A DNA stretch of 64,000 bases. Origin: Rhexocercosporidium sp. MPI-PUGE-AT-0058 (taxonomy: Eukaryota > Ascomycota > Leotiomycetes > Helotiales). The stretch lies in assembly GCA_020746875.1 (NCBI GenBank), contig JAGTJL010000007.1:558001-622000 (forward strand), in the 5' to 3' direction. A program made the translations under genes and the position numbers. The notes beneath the pieces are model-generated. The model worked only from the letters and a program-made list of their open reading frames with translations, was not told the DNA's origin and ran no database searches. Shown piece after piece: positions 45,741 through 57,126 of this stretch (the stretch's first letter is position 1; the number at the start of each line of letters is the position of its first letter).

Positions 45741-46147
45741 CTATGCCTTAACACAGCAGACAGCTTTCTTCAACGGGTTCCAGCCACATCCATCGCGAGT
45801 CATGTGCGAGAACTTCCTGTAGTCGCAATACTCCTCTCCTTTGCCAGACCAAGTCGTGGAGCAGCTGCTTTTATCTAAGTGTATGGATCAGCACCTGTCT
45901 ATAAGAGTGTGTCTAGAGAGCCCCTCGAAAGGCTGACTTCCTGAAAATAGTTGCTTGGGTGAAAAGCCTTGGGGATGGAGAGGAACTTAAGGGTTGTTGG
46001 CTTACGGAAACAGTTATCAGCCATGATTGACACATCGGCAGCCACTTCGGCAACATCTCGAGTCATAGGCTCAAGAGCATTGGGGGCGGCGAGGACGTTG
46101 GTGGAGGCCATGATAGCAGTGATGTAGACAAGGAAGTTGGTCTTCAT
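45741..46147 (-). CDS. Small secreted cysteine-rich protein (91 aa, 2 exons)
   Basis: Exons 46147-46006 and 45874-45741 (276 bases), intron GTAAGC...CTTAG of 131 bases. A signal peptide (MKTNFLVYITAIMASTNVLA) with cleavage near VLA-AP is followed by an acidic propeptide-like segment containing TRDVAEVAADVS and a mature part with six cysteines: DNCFHKSSC, EEYC, DGCGWN and VCCVKA, spacing C-x4-C-x9-C-x11-C-x8-CC by my count. The size, secretion and cysteine density fit fungal effectors or antimicrobial-type proteins, but no family is recognised. Without splicing the second exon, four of the cysteines' partners are lost, so automated ORF calls miss it. Confidence 0.75.
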
Positions 46148-48385
46148 TTTGAAAGTTTGATTTTGGTGATTGGAAAACGGGAGGGTGGGAGAATGTGTTT
46201 GTGGATGTTCTTGCTTGCAGATGTATTGCGATGATGAGAATGAGATGGTAGATGTTTTGGTGAGGGGAAGGGGTGTTTATATAGACATTTTACCTCCACC
46301 GGGATAATCTGCTTCCCTCCTTGTGCTCGAAACGAAAGCAAAGCATGAAGAATCGGAAAGAACATCAGGCCGTATTAGCATCATCGAAGCACGGAAATAG
46401 TTTGAGAACATCAGGATCTATATCCTTGATATTAAGCCTATACTTAGAAAATAAAGATGTTTTGATGGATACTTGCATTGGGTACTTGCACTAGTCTGAG
46501 ATGTCACTCGAGATCTTCACATTTCCACGTCTACTTCGAGATGAACATTTCTAACTTTAGAAGCTTGTCTGCGAGCGGAAGGTCCTTGTTGCTGCATAAC
46601 GCCTATGTACCCCTTAGATCTCCCTGACTAGCAGTGGACTCCTACTCTGTGATATTGCAAAGACGGTCGTTTGATTCGTCCGATGTTGATCCAAGAAATA
46701 GTGTGTAACCAGTAACAAGAACTTTACACTAAATATCCTAACGACATAGAACCACGAGCCGCCACGCTACTGCACTCCATGAGAAGGATTGTTTCGATCG
46801 AGAAAATCTTCGACCACACAATAGATTGAAATTGATAAACAAAATCCTTCAAGTGCCTTGCCGATGTGGAATGGTGAATCTAGTTCTTGGCTGCAGAAGC
46901 CACCATTGGGCAAATAAAACTTAACCAACCAATGGAGTGGGGCTGTTGACTTTTCTTCTGGGTGCTCGCTTAGGCACCTGGCAAATAAGGATCTTGTGGC
47001 TTCTTCAGCTGTACGACTTGATTGTGGCCACTGGGCCGAGGTCGTAGAACTCGTTGAAGAGGGGATCTATTTTGAGTGTGGCGCTGGGATTTTTGCGAGG
47101 TCTTCTCGCTGTGCGACATCAGCTAACGTCGCACAGCTAATTGATCGACGACGTTGAGAGTAACGAAAACGTGTTTGATAGGACTTTCTCTTAACTTGTC
47201 TTTCATTAGGCGGGAAGAGTGTTGTATTGTTCTTTGGTATTACGCTCCTACCCCGAGTCGCGTGAGCGGAGAATACTGAGGCTTTCATGGAAGTTACAGG
47301 GAAGGTAGAGGCTAAATGAGAAGCATGTTCCGCAGGATGATGTGCATTCTCAGCCGCACTTTCGGAGGCCCAACTTATGCTTCAATCATACTTTATTAAT
47401 GGACTTTATCAACGGCGGTGATGGGCAGACTGGGATTTTGGGTACTTTTGTAAATAAAAATGCCTCTGATTTAGCCCTCGAGGATTGAGTCCTTGAAGGG
47501 CACACATGGACTGGGGTACAATCCCCTGTAATCGCTCGCTTAGTACGACTATTTTGATATGAGCGATATCGTAGCGAATGTTTAGATATCTTGCAGGTAA
47601 TAGCGGGGGAATAGGAAACCCGGTTGGATTGATGCTCCTTGAAAGATACCCCTAGTCTCTGACGGAAGGCGTCAGAAACGCGAAGAGGGGATCAGATATG
47701 TTGTGCAGCAATCTTAGAAGCCGAAGAAGACCAAAACTACTCAAGCGAGTAGAATGCATGAAGAGATGGTTGGGGGCCGGAGGACTGGTTCTGAATACCT
47801 CCATCTGGTAACATTGGATTGCACGAATTGCACTTTGCGTGTAACCTGAAGACTCTGATCCCGTCCCTACTACAAAGAAAAGCCGCAGAAATTCTACATG
47901 ACATGAACCCATGGCTAGACTGACTGGCTTTTCTGGCATTTGTAGATTTCTTACTAGACACCCATTCATGTTAGATGGAAATTGCCCGAGCCAGAGAATT
48001 ACCCGTTCGGCTCAATTTTGAAAACTTAGCCTGTCCTGCTGAACAAGGCACTTGGAATGAAAGTTGGCGAGTACCCGAACTTCACATCCAATACCCTGAT
48101 AGAAACCAGCACTTGTGCAGAGGATTATCCATCTAGCTCTGTTTATGCCCTCCCTGTCCTGTACCATGCCATGCAAGGTTCGACTGGTCCGAATGCACGT
48201 AAGAGTTGGACTGTCTTGGAAAGTCTCTCTGTCCGTTAAATTCTCAGTAAGTATTCCTTCCCATCGCAAACTCCAATATGCCTAACCTCAAGTACCCAGC
48301 GCCTTTAAATCCCATACTCATGTAGGAACCATGCCACCAACGCCTCCCAGTATTCCCATGGTCGTGTATCGCGTGCTTCGTCTAT
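46148..48385. other. Long spacer (2.2 kb), no convincing gene
   Basis: The left end is the promoter of the small secreted protein, with TATATAG near 46278. Minus-strand ORFs of 70-105 codons (47067-47288, 47652-47969) have no motifs. Confidence 0.45.
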
Positions 48386-48857
48386 TCATTTCAAAGTAAA
48401 CTTTTGGCCAGCGATGACCGGAGCGGCAGTTGTCGATTTGGAGTTAGCTTTCCCGCACATGGCACAAGCTAATTAAATGTCAGTCATGCCCCAGGAAATC
48501 AAGATCCAGCAGGCGTACCGTTTGCCTTATAAGAGCACTTGTGGCAATATGTCCTTCCTTGGTCGATTTTAGTTTTGCAAGTGGTGCAGGAAGAGGAGTA
48601 GGTAGCGTATGGATTTCTCGCAGCTTTCGATAGCAATTTGCTCTGCAAAGAAGTCAGTGTATGTGTAATAAATGCGCTACGACGTACCATACCTTGCTTA
48701 TGCCATTTTGTCCGAGAGTCGCTGACGTCTTGCTCTTGTCGCCACTTTTTGAGGATGAACCGGCTGGGGAGCCATAGTACATCTCACTCTTCTTCTTGAC
48801 TCCTGGTGTTGCGAGCGTCGTCGACTTGGAGATCTTCTGGCATTTTCCGCAAACCAT
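48386..48857 (-). CDS. CRIPT-family protein (123 aa, 3 exons)
   Basis: Exons 48857-48693, 48642-48519 and 48468-48386 (372 bases). The product begins MVCGKCQKISKSTTLATPG and continues SKLLSKAARNPYATY, then four CxxC-type pairs: SCTTCK, YCHKCSYKANACAMCGK. That arrangement, MVCxKC at the start, NPY in the middle and CAxCGK at the end, is the CRIPT signature. In other eukaryotes CRIPT is associated with microtubules and with the minor-spliceosome or snRNP assembly; the fungal role is less clear. The start is the ATG of MVCGKC, not the upstream in-frame ATG at 49016. Confidence 0.93.
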
Positions 48858-49380
48858 CGTGAGGCCGCTGTGTTGCTGTGTTGTAGAGTCTGCCTTGGTG
48901 GTATGTAGATGAAGCTGCTGCGATTGTGAGACGAGTTGATGAGGCTGAAAGCCGCGAGGCGCAGGGGATTGTGGCGCTAGTTTGACACCCCGTATTGGAA
49001 CTGCGAAAGGGAACAAACAGGCAACCTGAATGAGCCCGCAACTATTCGCAACACTCTTTCAACTCGGTCAATGGAGCTCGAATATTCTCCCCATCAACCA
49101 TCAATCGCTTCTCATACGTCGAATAGCCAGGCGCTGTCGTGCCACCTCATCTGCGGATTGTCTTGGGAGCTTCGTACTTGAAATCCTCCGAAGAGGCTGT
49201 GCATCTCCCAGACCAAGAGCTTACTTACACGGCTATCACCACAAAGAACTTCTACGAAACTACGCAACGCAACGATCTCTTCAACATCGACAGCAACGGA
49301 ATATCTCCCTGAGAAGATTTGGATGTATGTAGGAGAGCCTGCGCCGTCTGGACTGCGACAACCTCTAGCTGTTTTCCAGC
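48858..49380. promoter_or_regulatory. Divergent promoter region, CRIPT and P4-ATPase
   Basis: About 520 bases between two diverging ATGs. CT-rich patches but no recognised site. Confidence 0.5.
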
Positions 49381-52300
49381 ATGGCTGGGCAGCCCCCAAA
49401 TCATAGGGATGACCTCCTGCTTGACCTGAACGATGAGCAACCAGTATACAACAATGGCCAGCGGCCTCCTATGAACGACGATGACTTGCTACGGGCATAC
49501 AACGCTGATCACGATGAAACGAATCCCCGTCCTTCGATATCCTACGATGAATTTGTGGGGGCTGGTGAAGGACAACATCCATCGAGACAACTACCAGGTG
49601 GACCTGGGGCTGTGCCAGGAGCTGGGCCATACACTTCGAATTCAGGAAACAGAACGTACAGCCAGACGTCAGGGCTAGGCAATTACCAGCGTTATGCGGA
49701 TGATCTGGACGACTTCCCAGACGACGGACAATCGTATTACCACCAAGGCGGAGCGATTCCTGGAGATGGAGCCGGAATGCAGATGGGAAACAAGCCGAGG
49801 AACCGGAATAGCGTACTGAGTATGGGTGGTGGACTGGTGGGACGGGCAAAGAGCATGCTTGGGATGGCTCCGGAGTATTCGGAAATGGATCTGCCTTTGA
49901 CTGAGCCTGGAGGAAGACCTCGTACCGATTCGCACGAGCCAGAGACGCCGAAACAAGCGGCAAAGAAATTCGGCGTAGGAAAATTCAAATTTGGCTTTGG
50001 CAGGGGAAAACCAGATCCGTCTACGCTTGGTCCAAGAATCATACATCTCAACAACCCCCCAGCGAATAGTGTGAACAAGTACGTGGACAACCATATCTCC
50101 ACAGCGAAATACAACGTCGCAACCTTTATGCCGAAATTCCTCTTCGAACAATTCTCCAAATTCGCCAACATTTTCTTCTTGTTTACTGCGGCGTTGCAAC
50201 AGATACCCAATATCTCCCCTACAAACAGATACACCACCATTGGGCCTTTAATTCTTGTGCTCTTGGTATCTGCTGGCAAAGAATTGATTGAGGATTACAA
50301 GAGAAAGACATCAGACAAATCACTCAATAATTCAAAGGCGAGGGTGTTGAGGGGAAGTCAGTTTGAGGAGACGAAATGGATCAATGTTGCCGTGGGGGAC
50401 ACCATTCGCGTAGAGTCAGAAGAGCCGTTTCCCGCAGATATCGTTCTGCTCGCTAGTTCGGAGCCTGAAGGTCTTTGCTACATTGAAACCGCCAATCTGG
50501 ATGGAGAGACAAATCTCAAAATCAAGCAGGCAATCCCAGAGACCTGCGTGATGGTTAGCCTGAACGATCTGAGTAGATTGGGAGGAAAGCTGCGTTCGGA
50601 ACAACCGAACAGCAGCCTGTACACGTATGAGGCTACCTTGACCTTGGCCGCTGGTGGCGGAGAAAAAGAATTACCTGTTCAACCCGATCAACTTCTGCTC
50701 AGAGGTGCAACACTTCGAAATACCCCCTGGATTCATGGCGTCGTGGTGTTCACCGGCCATGAGACTAAACTCATGCGTAATGCCACAGCTACTCCCATCA
50801 AGAGAACCGCCGTGGAGCGTCAACTAAATATGCTTGTGCTCTTGCTCGTCGGTATCCTTGTCGCACTGAGTGTGATTAGTTCCATTGGCGACTTGATTGT
50901 CCGAGCATACCACGGGAAAGAGCTGAGCTATCTCGGCTACGCTATATCGACGAGCGCATTAACGAAGGTCCAACAGTTTTGGTCCGATATCTTCACGTAT
51001 TGGGTTCTTTACTCTGCTCTGGTACCGATTTCCCTCTTCGTTACGATTGAAATTGTCAAATACTGGCACGCTATTCTCATCAATGACGACTTGGACATGT
51101 ACTATGACAAGATGGACACTCCTGCCGTATGCCGAACATCAAGTTTGGTTGAAGAGCTTGGCATGGTGGAATACATCTTTTCCGACAAGACTGGAACTTT
51201 GACTTGCAACCAGATGGAGTTCAAAGAATGTTCGATTGGAGGAATTCAGTACGCGACCGAAGTGACTGATGACCGCCGCGCAACCTTTCAAGATGGCATT
51301 GAAGTGGGCGTACATGACTTTACTCGGCTGAAGGAGAACCTGGAATCCCATGAGTCGGCACTTGCCATACACCACTTCTTGTGTCTCCTAGCAACATGTC
51401 ACACTGTTATTCCGGAGAGAAAAGAAGAAAATCCAGGCGTCATAAAGTACCAAGCAGCATCGCCAGATGAAGGTGCACTAGTCGAGGGCGCAGTGCTGAT
51501 GGGTTATCAATTCACAGCACGAAAGCCCAGGTCTGTCCAGATCACAGTCAAAGGTGTGGAATACGAGTACGAACTTTTGGCCGTTTGCGAATTCAACTCG
51601 ACCCGAAAGCGCATGTCTGCTATTTTCCGATGTCCCGACGGACAGATCAGATGTTACTGCAAGGGTGCTGATACTGTTATCCTCGAGCGCCTGGGTGGCG
51701 AGAATCCCCACGTCGAACTCACTCTCCAGCATCTGGAAGAATACGCATCCGAGGGTCTGCGGACACTCTGTCTAGCAATGCGCGAGATCCCAGAGCACGA
51801 GTTCCAGGAGTGGTGGAAAATTTTCGACAAGGCGCAAACCACTGTAAGTGGTAACCGGGCTGATGAACTTGACAAAGCGGCAGAACTTCTCGAGAAGGAC
51901 TTTTATCTTCTTGGCGCTACTGCCATTGAAGATCGACTTCAAGACGGAGTTCCTGAGACTATCCACACCCTTCAAGAGGCAGGCATTAAAGTTTGGGTCC
52001 TGACTGGAGATCGTCAAGAGACTGCAATCAATATCGGAATGAGTTGCAAGCTGATCAGCGAAGACATGACTCTCCTCATTGTGAACGAAGAAAACGCACC
52101 AGACACCCGGGACAACATTCAAAAGAAGCTTGACGCCATTCGGACGCAAGGTGATGGTACAATCGCTATGGACACATTGGCTCTTGTTATTGACGGAAAG
52201 TCTCTGACCTATGCTCTCGAAAAGGAGCTCGAGAAGAACTTCCTGGATCTTGCAGTTATGTGCAAGGCCGTTATTTGCTGTCGTGTTTCTCCTCTCCAGA

Positions 52301-53529
52301 AAGCCTTGGTCGTGAAGCTTGTCAAGCGTCATTTGAAAGCTATCCTTCTCGCGATTGGTGATGGTGCAAACGATGTGTCTATGATTCAAGCTGCACATAT
52401 CGGTGTCGGTATCAGTGGTATGGAAGGTCTACAAGCTGCACGAAGTGCCGACGTGGCCATTGGTCAATTCAGATATCTGCGAAAGCTACTCCTCGTACAC
52501 GGTGCCTGGAGTTACCAAAGGGTGTGTAAAGTCATTTTGTACTCATTCTACAAGAACATCACTCTTTACATGACCCAATTTTGGTACTCTTTCCAGAATG
52601 CCTTCTCCGGTGAAGTCATTTACGAATCTTGGACGCTTTCATTCTACAATGTCTTCTTCACGGTCTTCCCACCTCTCGCCATGGGCATCTTCGATCAATT
52701 CATCTCCGCTCGGCTGTTGGACAGATATCCACAACTGTATCAGCTCGGCCAGAAAAACACTTTTTTCAAGATGCATTCGTTCTTTTCTTGGGTGGGAAAT
52801 GGATTCTATCATTCCTTGATTCTATACATTGCATCAGAAGGTATCTGGTGGCTGGATCTTCCCCAAGGTGACGGCAAGACAGCCGGCCATTGGGTTTGGG
52901 GCACTGCCTTATACACTGCAGTCCTCGCCACGGTGTTAGGAAAGGCAGCTTTGGTGACCAACATCTGGACCAAATATCACGTCATCGCTATCCCTGGCAG
53001 TATGATTATCTGGATGGCTTTCATCGCTGTTTACGCAACGGTGGCTCCGATGCTTGGTTTCTCCACAGAATACCAAGGTGTCGTCCCAAGATTGTTCACA
53101 AGTCCAGTATTTTGGTTGCAAGGTCTGGCTCTACCCGTTCTCTGCTTATCAAGAGACTTTGCGTGGAAATAGTAAGTCGCTTGCCCAGCCGGAGTTTTCG
53201 TGACTAATGAAATGCAGCGCGAAACGAATGTACTATCCACAATCGTATCATCACATCCAAGAGATCCAGAAATACAATATTCAAGATTACCGACCGAGGT
53301 TTGTATTTCGACCAGTACTTATACACCGTTTACTAACAAGCTTCACAGAATGGAACAATTCCAAAAAGCGATCCGCAAAGTACGACAGGTACAGCGTATG
53401 CGCAAGCAACGCGGTTACGCCTTCTCTCAAGCCGACGAGTCGCAAACTCGTGTCTTACAAGCCTACGACACAACGCGCGAGCGTGGTAGATACGGAGAGA
53501 TGGCAAGTTCACGACCAGAAGAACGATGA
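49381..53529 (+). CDS. DRS2: P4-type ATPase, DRS2-type aminophospholipid flippase (1350 aa, 3 exons)
   Basis: Moves phosphatidylserine and related lipids to the cytosolic leaflet of trans-Golgi and endosomal membranes. Exons 49381-53171, 53218-53298 and 53349-53529 (4053 bases). The N-terminal 190 residues are disordered. The family start is ANSVNKYVDNHISTAKYN, then FLFEQFSKFANIFFL, the actuator motif LDGETNLKIKQ (DGET), PISLFVTIEIVKYW in TM4, the phosphorylation motif SDKTGTLT (Asp602), KGADTVI, VWVLTGDRQETA, and GDGANDVSMIQ before TM5. The C-terminal exons add YPQSYHHIQEIQKYNIQDYR and the basic RKVRQVQRMRKQRGYAFSQ, typical of DRS2 rather than DNF flippases. All catalytic motifs are intact. 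Confidence 0.96.
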
Positions 53530-54421
53530 TGATGAGAGACAGCAAGTGTCGAGGGAAATGTATGAAACCTTGGGTAATTCTACTGTACTTTTTTGTTTCT
53601 CGCAATGGGCTTTGGTTTGAACCCTGGAAGGATGAAGGCCGGAACTAAGGCGGATCGGAACGCCATGAAACCTGATCTAATCCGGTCTGGCCTAAAAAGG
53701 GCGTTGAGGGACTGTGCTGAATGATAAGATATATTCCGGCAGTGAGATATGGATGATTCGGTTTCAGGAGTCTAGCTGATTGCAAATGTGATAAGATTTT
53801 GATTCCTCTGTACGCTTGCCTCAAAGACTAGGTGCAGGCGTCAAGAGTCAGAGATGCTATCTGCTGGATATGTAAGTAGGTGGTCGGTGGAGAAGAGACT
53901 CATTGTCCTGTTTTGAAATTACATTGAGCGGCTTTCAATGTTCAAGAAGTTTCCATGTTCCAAAATATAAGACCAACTCTTTTTGTTATCCCACTGACCC
54001 AAACGGATTAGCACATTCAGTAGTCAACATCGCTGGGCGCGGTGTAATCTGATAGTTGCATTGTTGTTTTAGTTGTCACTTTCGTACAATAAGTCTGTCA
54101 GAAAGGGAACTTCAAAGACTATTTCGTTAAGACATTACATGACAGATGCATGTGACGGTCGATCATTTGCGTTCGGGGTTGATGAGTAATAGTACTGTCT
54201 CGTTTGATGGTCAGATAGATACCTGCAGGAATCCGGTAGGTGCCGTAAGGTTTCTGTGCATTATATTTCAACCTCAGCCTTCCTCTTTGTCGACTAGAAG
54301 GCTACACCTAGTCTTTGAAGACCATAGCCAATATAGATTCTAGGTCCTCGTCCATCCAAAGAGCCCACTTCGCCAAAGTTACACTTACAGACTTGCCAGC
54401 ATCGGAACGAAAGCATACTTG
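53530..54421. other. Spacer, no gene
   Basis: About 890 bases between the flippase and the HET gene. Nothing recognisable. Confidence 0.5.
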
Positions 54422-56566
54422 ATGGCGGATCCCACGAGCCCGGACACTTCACCTCCTAGTACCTCATCGAACTCTCGTATCTACAAGCCGATCTCTGAAA
54501 AGTCTATCCGTCTCCTCACAATCCTACCAGGCACCTTTGGGACGACTGTGGAGACCAAGCTGGAGACAGTTGATCTAGATGCAAAACCCTGCCCTCAGTA
54601 TGTGGCACTGTCGTACTGCTGGGGTGATCCGAACCCACCTGCAAAGATTATCTGCAATGGAGAAGTTCTTGAGATTACGCCGAATCTGGGGAACGCTCTT
54701 CAACACTTGCGAAGACAACCCCCTTGCTTGATGGCTGATATTGGGGTTGTATGGAAGACCAAGGACGAAGGCGACACTGAGATTGATTGGGAAACGGATG
54801 ATGGGTCCTCCTTGTGTAATGATGGTGTGACTATATGGGATCGGACGATTGGACACAGACCAATATGGATTGATGCTATATGTATCAATCAACTAGACAT
54901 CGGAGAACGCTCGCAGCAAGTGTCCTTCATCGGAGAATTGTATTCGAGAGCGGAGCGAGTCGTGGTCTGGCTCGGTGAGGATGAGGAGGGAAGTGCTGAG
55001 ATTGCGGTCAAGATATTGAAGCAGTGCGCAAATCTCGCTCGGGAAGAAGCCGGCAATGACAGACCAACCGAGAAAGATATTGGAGTTCTCCAACATTCCA
55101 TTCAGACCAGGGAAGGAGAAAGCGATCACTCGACGAAGAGATATCTTCCTGGCTTGCCGGAACCATGCCATGAGGACTGGTCGTCCGTCAACGACCTCGT
55201 TGGTTACGATCGGTTCAAGCAGGCCTGGATCGTGCAAGAAGTTGCTCTTTCCAGGCAAGCCATCATGCTCATCGGACAAGCCGAGATTTTGTTTGAGGAT
55301 TTAAGAGCTGGGTGTATGTTCATCATCATGAAGAAAGACGTCATGGTACGCGGCTACAGAATGGAACAAAAGACCGAGAGATTCTGGCCTAGCTTCCCTA
55401 GGAGGTATACTCGTATCAAGGCCATTGACGTGGCTCGACGGCCCGTTCCTCTGGTGGATCGTATTCTCGAGGAACGCGAACTTGAGGCAACTGATCCTCG
55501 GGACTACATTTACTCATTGCTGGGTTTGCGTACGTATTCAGATATGTTCGTCCAAATCGGATGTCGGGATCCTGGGGAGTTCTACATTGTGCCTGACTAC
55601 TGGAAGCCTGTTCTTGACCTCTACATGGATGTTATTCGTAGGCTCCTCATCATGCCGCAGATGGGAGGACTCAGCACGGGTGGGTTAGAGGTACTCTGTC
55701 CGCGTCGACCTCTTGACAACTCAACCGAGTTGAACAATTTCCACTTCCCGTCTTGGGTCTGTCGTCTTGGAGGAGAGCTACAATGCTTCCACTACCGAGA
55801 ACGTGTCGACTCGTGGCGTGTCATTGCGGACCGGAAACCACAGATTAGGATATCAGCAGACCCGCGACATCTGATACTTTGCGGCTGTGAACTCGCAACC
55901 GTGGGAAGAACTTGGGCCAAGATCGGGTATATCCCGCAGCGAGCGATTGTTAACGGCAAGGAGATCCCAATTGGCTTGCAGACCTTGTACAATGAAATTC
56001 AGAGGAAAGTCCCAGTCCTAACCGGAGACCCTTTCAAGGCAGTATTTGCGGCTACTGTGCCTGCTGGCACAAATAGGCAGACCCAAACATACGGAGATCG
56101 GGTGCGTGTGGAATGGATAAGTTCCAAGCCAGCATCGACCGAGCCAACAACGTTCACAGGGGCAGATCTTGATCTCTACCTGAAAGGTGGACCCGACGTT
56201 GGAGTTGTGTATCGCACAAACGATTCCGAAATGGCATTTGTGGCGCATAGATTCAATGACGCCTTTTCTTTGAACGATTGGGAACATCCGTTCACTACCA
56301 CTCCTGATGAGGAAGGTTGGGGTCGCTACCTCGGCATCACCTGCGACAAAGTCCTAGAAGGAGACAAGATCTGCGCGCTCTTTGGTGGAAAGACTTTGTA
56401 TGTACTGAGACCGGAAGGCGATTACTGCAAGTTCATTGGCGAGTGCCTCATTGATGGATTGATGAACGGGGAGGTTGGTGATATGATAGAGGATGGATTG
56501 CTGCGAAGCTGGGATCCCGAGCAAGGTTGCCTTCGGGAGATGGAGCAGTGGTTCGATTTGCGATGA
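54422..56566 (+). CDS. Heterokaryon-incompatibility (HET) domain protein (714 aa)
   Basis: Single exon. The HET domain occupies roughly residues 60-270: PQYVALSYCWGDPNPP, ITPNLGNALQHLRR, IWIDAICINQLDIGERSQQV, LYSRAERVVVWLGEDEE and FKQAWIVQEVALSRQAIMLI, i.e. the three conserved HET blocks. The later part contains DPRDYIYSLLGLRTYSD (typical of the linker after the domain) and LNNFHFPSWVCR, and ends without WD or NACHT repeats. An unusual acidic insert of about 40 residues (GDTEIDWETDDG and surroundings) separates the first two blocks. Such proteins can trigger non-self recognition or cell death in fungi; the partner is unknown. Confidence 0.94.
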   Translation: MADPTSPDTSPPSTSSNSRIYKPISEKSIRLLTILPGTFGTTVETKLETVDLDAKPCPQYVALSYCWGDPNPPAKIICNGEVLEITPNLGNALQHLRRQPPCLMADIGVVWKTKDEGDTEIDWETDDGSSLCNDGVTIWDRTIGHRPIWIDAICINQLDIGERSQQVSFIGELYSRAERVVVWLGEDEEGSAEIAVKILKQCANLAREEAGNDRPTEKDIGVLQHSIQTREGESDHSTKRYLPGLPEPCHEDWSSVNDLVGYDRFKQAWIVQEVALSRQAIMLIGQAEILFEDLRAGCMFIIMKKDVMVRGYRMEQKTERFWPSFPRRYTRIKAIDVARRPVPLVDRILEERELEATDPRDYIYSLLGLRTYSDMFVQIGCRDPGEFYIVPDYWKPVLDLYMDVIRRLLIMPQMGGLSTGGLEVLCPRRPLDNSTELNNFHFPSWVCRLGGELQCFHYRERVDSWRVIADRKPQIRISADPRHLILCGCELATVGRTWAKIGYIPQRAIVNGKEIPIGLQTLYNEIQRKVPVLTGDPFKAVFAATVPAGTNRQTQTYGDRVRVEWISSKPASTEPTTFTGADLDLYLKGGPDVGVVYRTNDSEMAFVAHRFNDAFSLNDWEHPFTTTPDEEGWGRYLGITCDKVLEGDKICALFGGKTLYVLRPEGDYCKFIGECLIDGLMNGEVGDMIEDGLLRSWDPEQGCLREMEQWFDLR

Positions 56567-57032
56567 AAGTATGAGGAGCATTACTCCTGGCTTCAAGATA
56601 GCGTTGCCGGCATGTTAATTGTGGAATATCGTATCATGAGATGGGAGTTACAAGCTGTGTGGCTATTGCAACAAAGGGGAGTCGATGAAAGGTCTAACTT
56701 CAGCCACAAACCTTGCAACCCAGAGCCTGTAAAGTACCAGAGAAAATGCCTCAAACAATTCAGGTCACTACATTGCATTGTCTTAGGGGAACATGGCACC
56801 TTCCCACTTACTCTCGCTCGGCAACTACTGTGTAGTTGACTTTTTCTGTCGTTATGTGTCGCCGCGATAGGTACCCAATGTCGGTTGCGGCTGACCCATC
56901 TATTGCATTTCGCTTAGCATCAAGCGCAGTCTACGTTCCCCACTTTGGTGCTCACACATGTATATTTTCACGAAATTTTTGAATCTTGTATATTACCACA
57001 TAAGCGAATAAACAGAAGTTAACACCAATCAT
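56567..57032. other. Spacer upstream of tRNA-Trp
   Basis: 3' flank of the HET gene. No gene seen. Confidence 0.5.
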
Positions 57033-57104
57033 GGACCGCTGGCGCAACGGCAGCGCGTTCGATTCCAGATCGAAAGGTTATCCGTTCAAATCGGGTGTGG
57101 TTCA
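57033..57104 (+). tRNA. tRNA-Trp(CCA)
   Basis: 72 bases. Acceptor GGACCGC pairs fully with GTGGTTC (two G-U pairs), D arm GCGC-AACGGCA-GCGC, anticodon arm TTCGA-TTCCAGA-TCGAA with anticodon CCA, T arm ATCCG-TTCAAAT-CGGGT, discriminator A. No intron. Followed by a T7 tract. Confidence 0.93.
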
Positions 57105-57119
57105 ATACCATGATGATTG

Positions 57120-57126
57120 TTTTTTT
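57120..57126 (+). terminator. Pol III terminator (T7) of tRNA-Trp
   Basis: Seven T, 16 bases after the tRNA. Confidence 0.8.

Noticed and set aside
49469..53240. Many minus-strand ORFs under the P4-ATPase
   Set aside because: Shadows of a long, well-conserved plus-strand gene.
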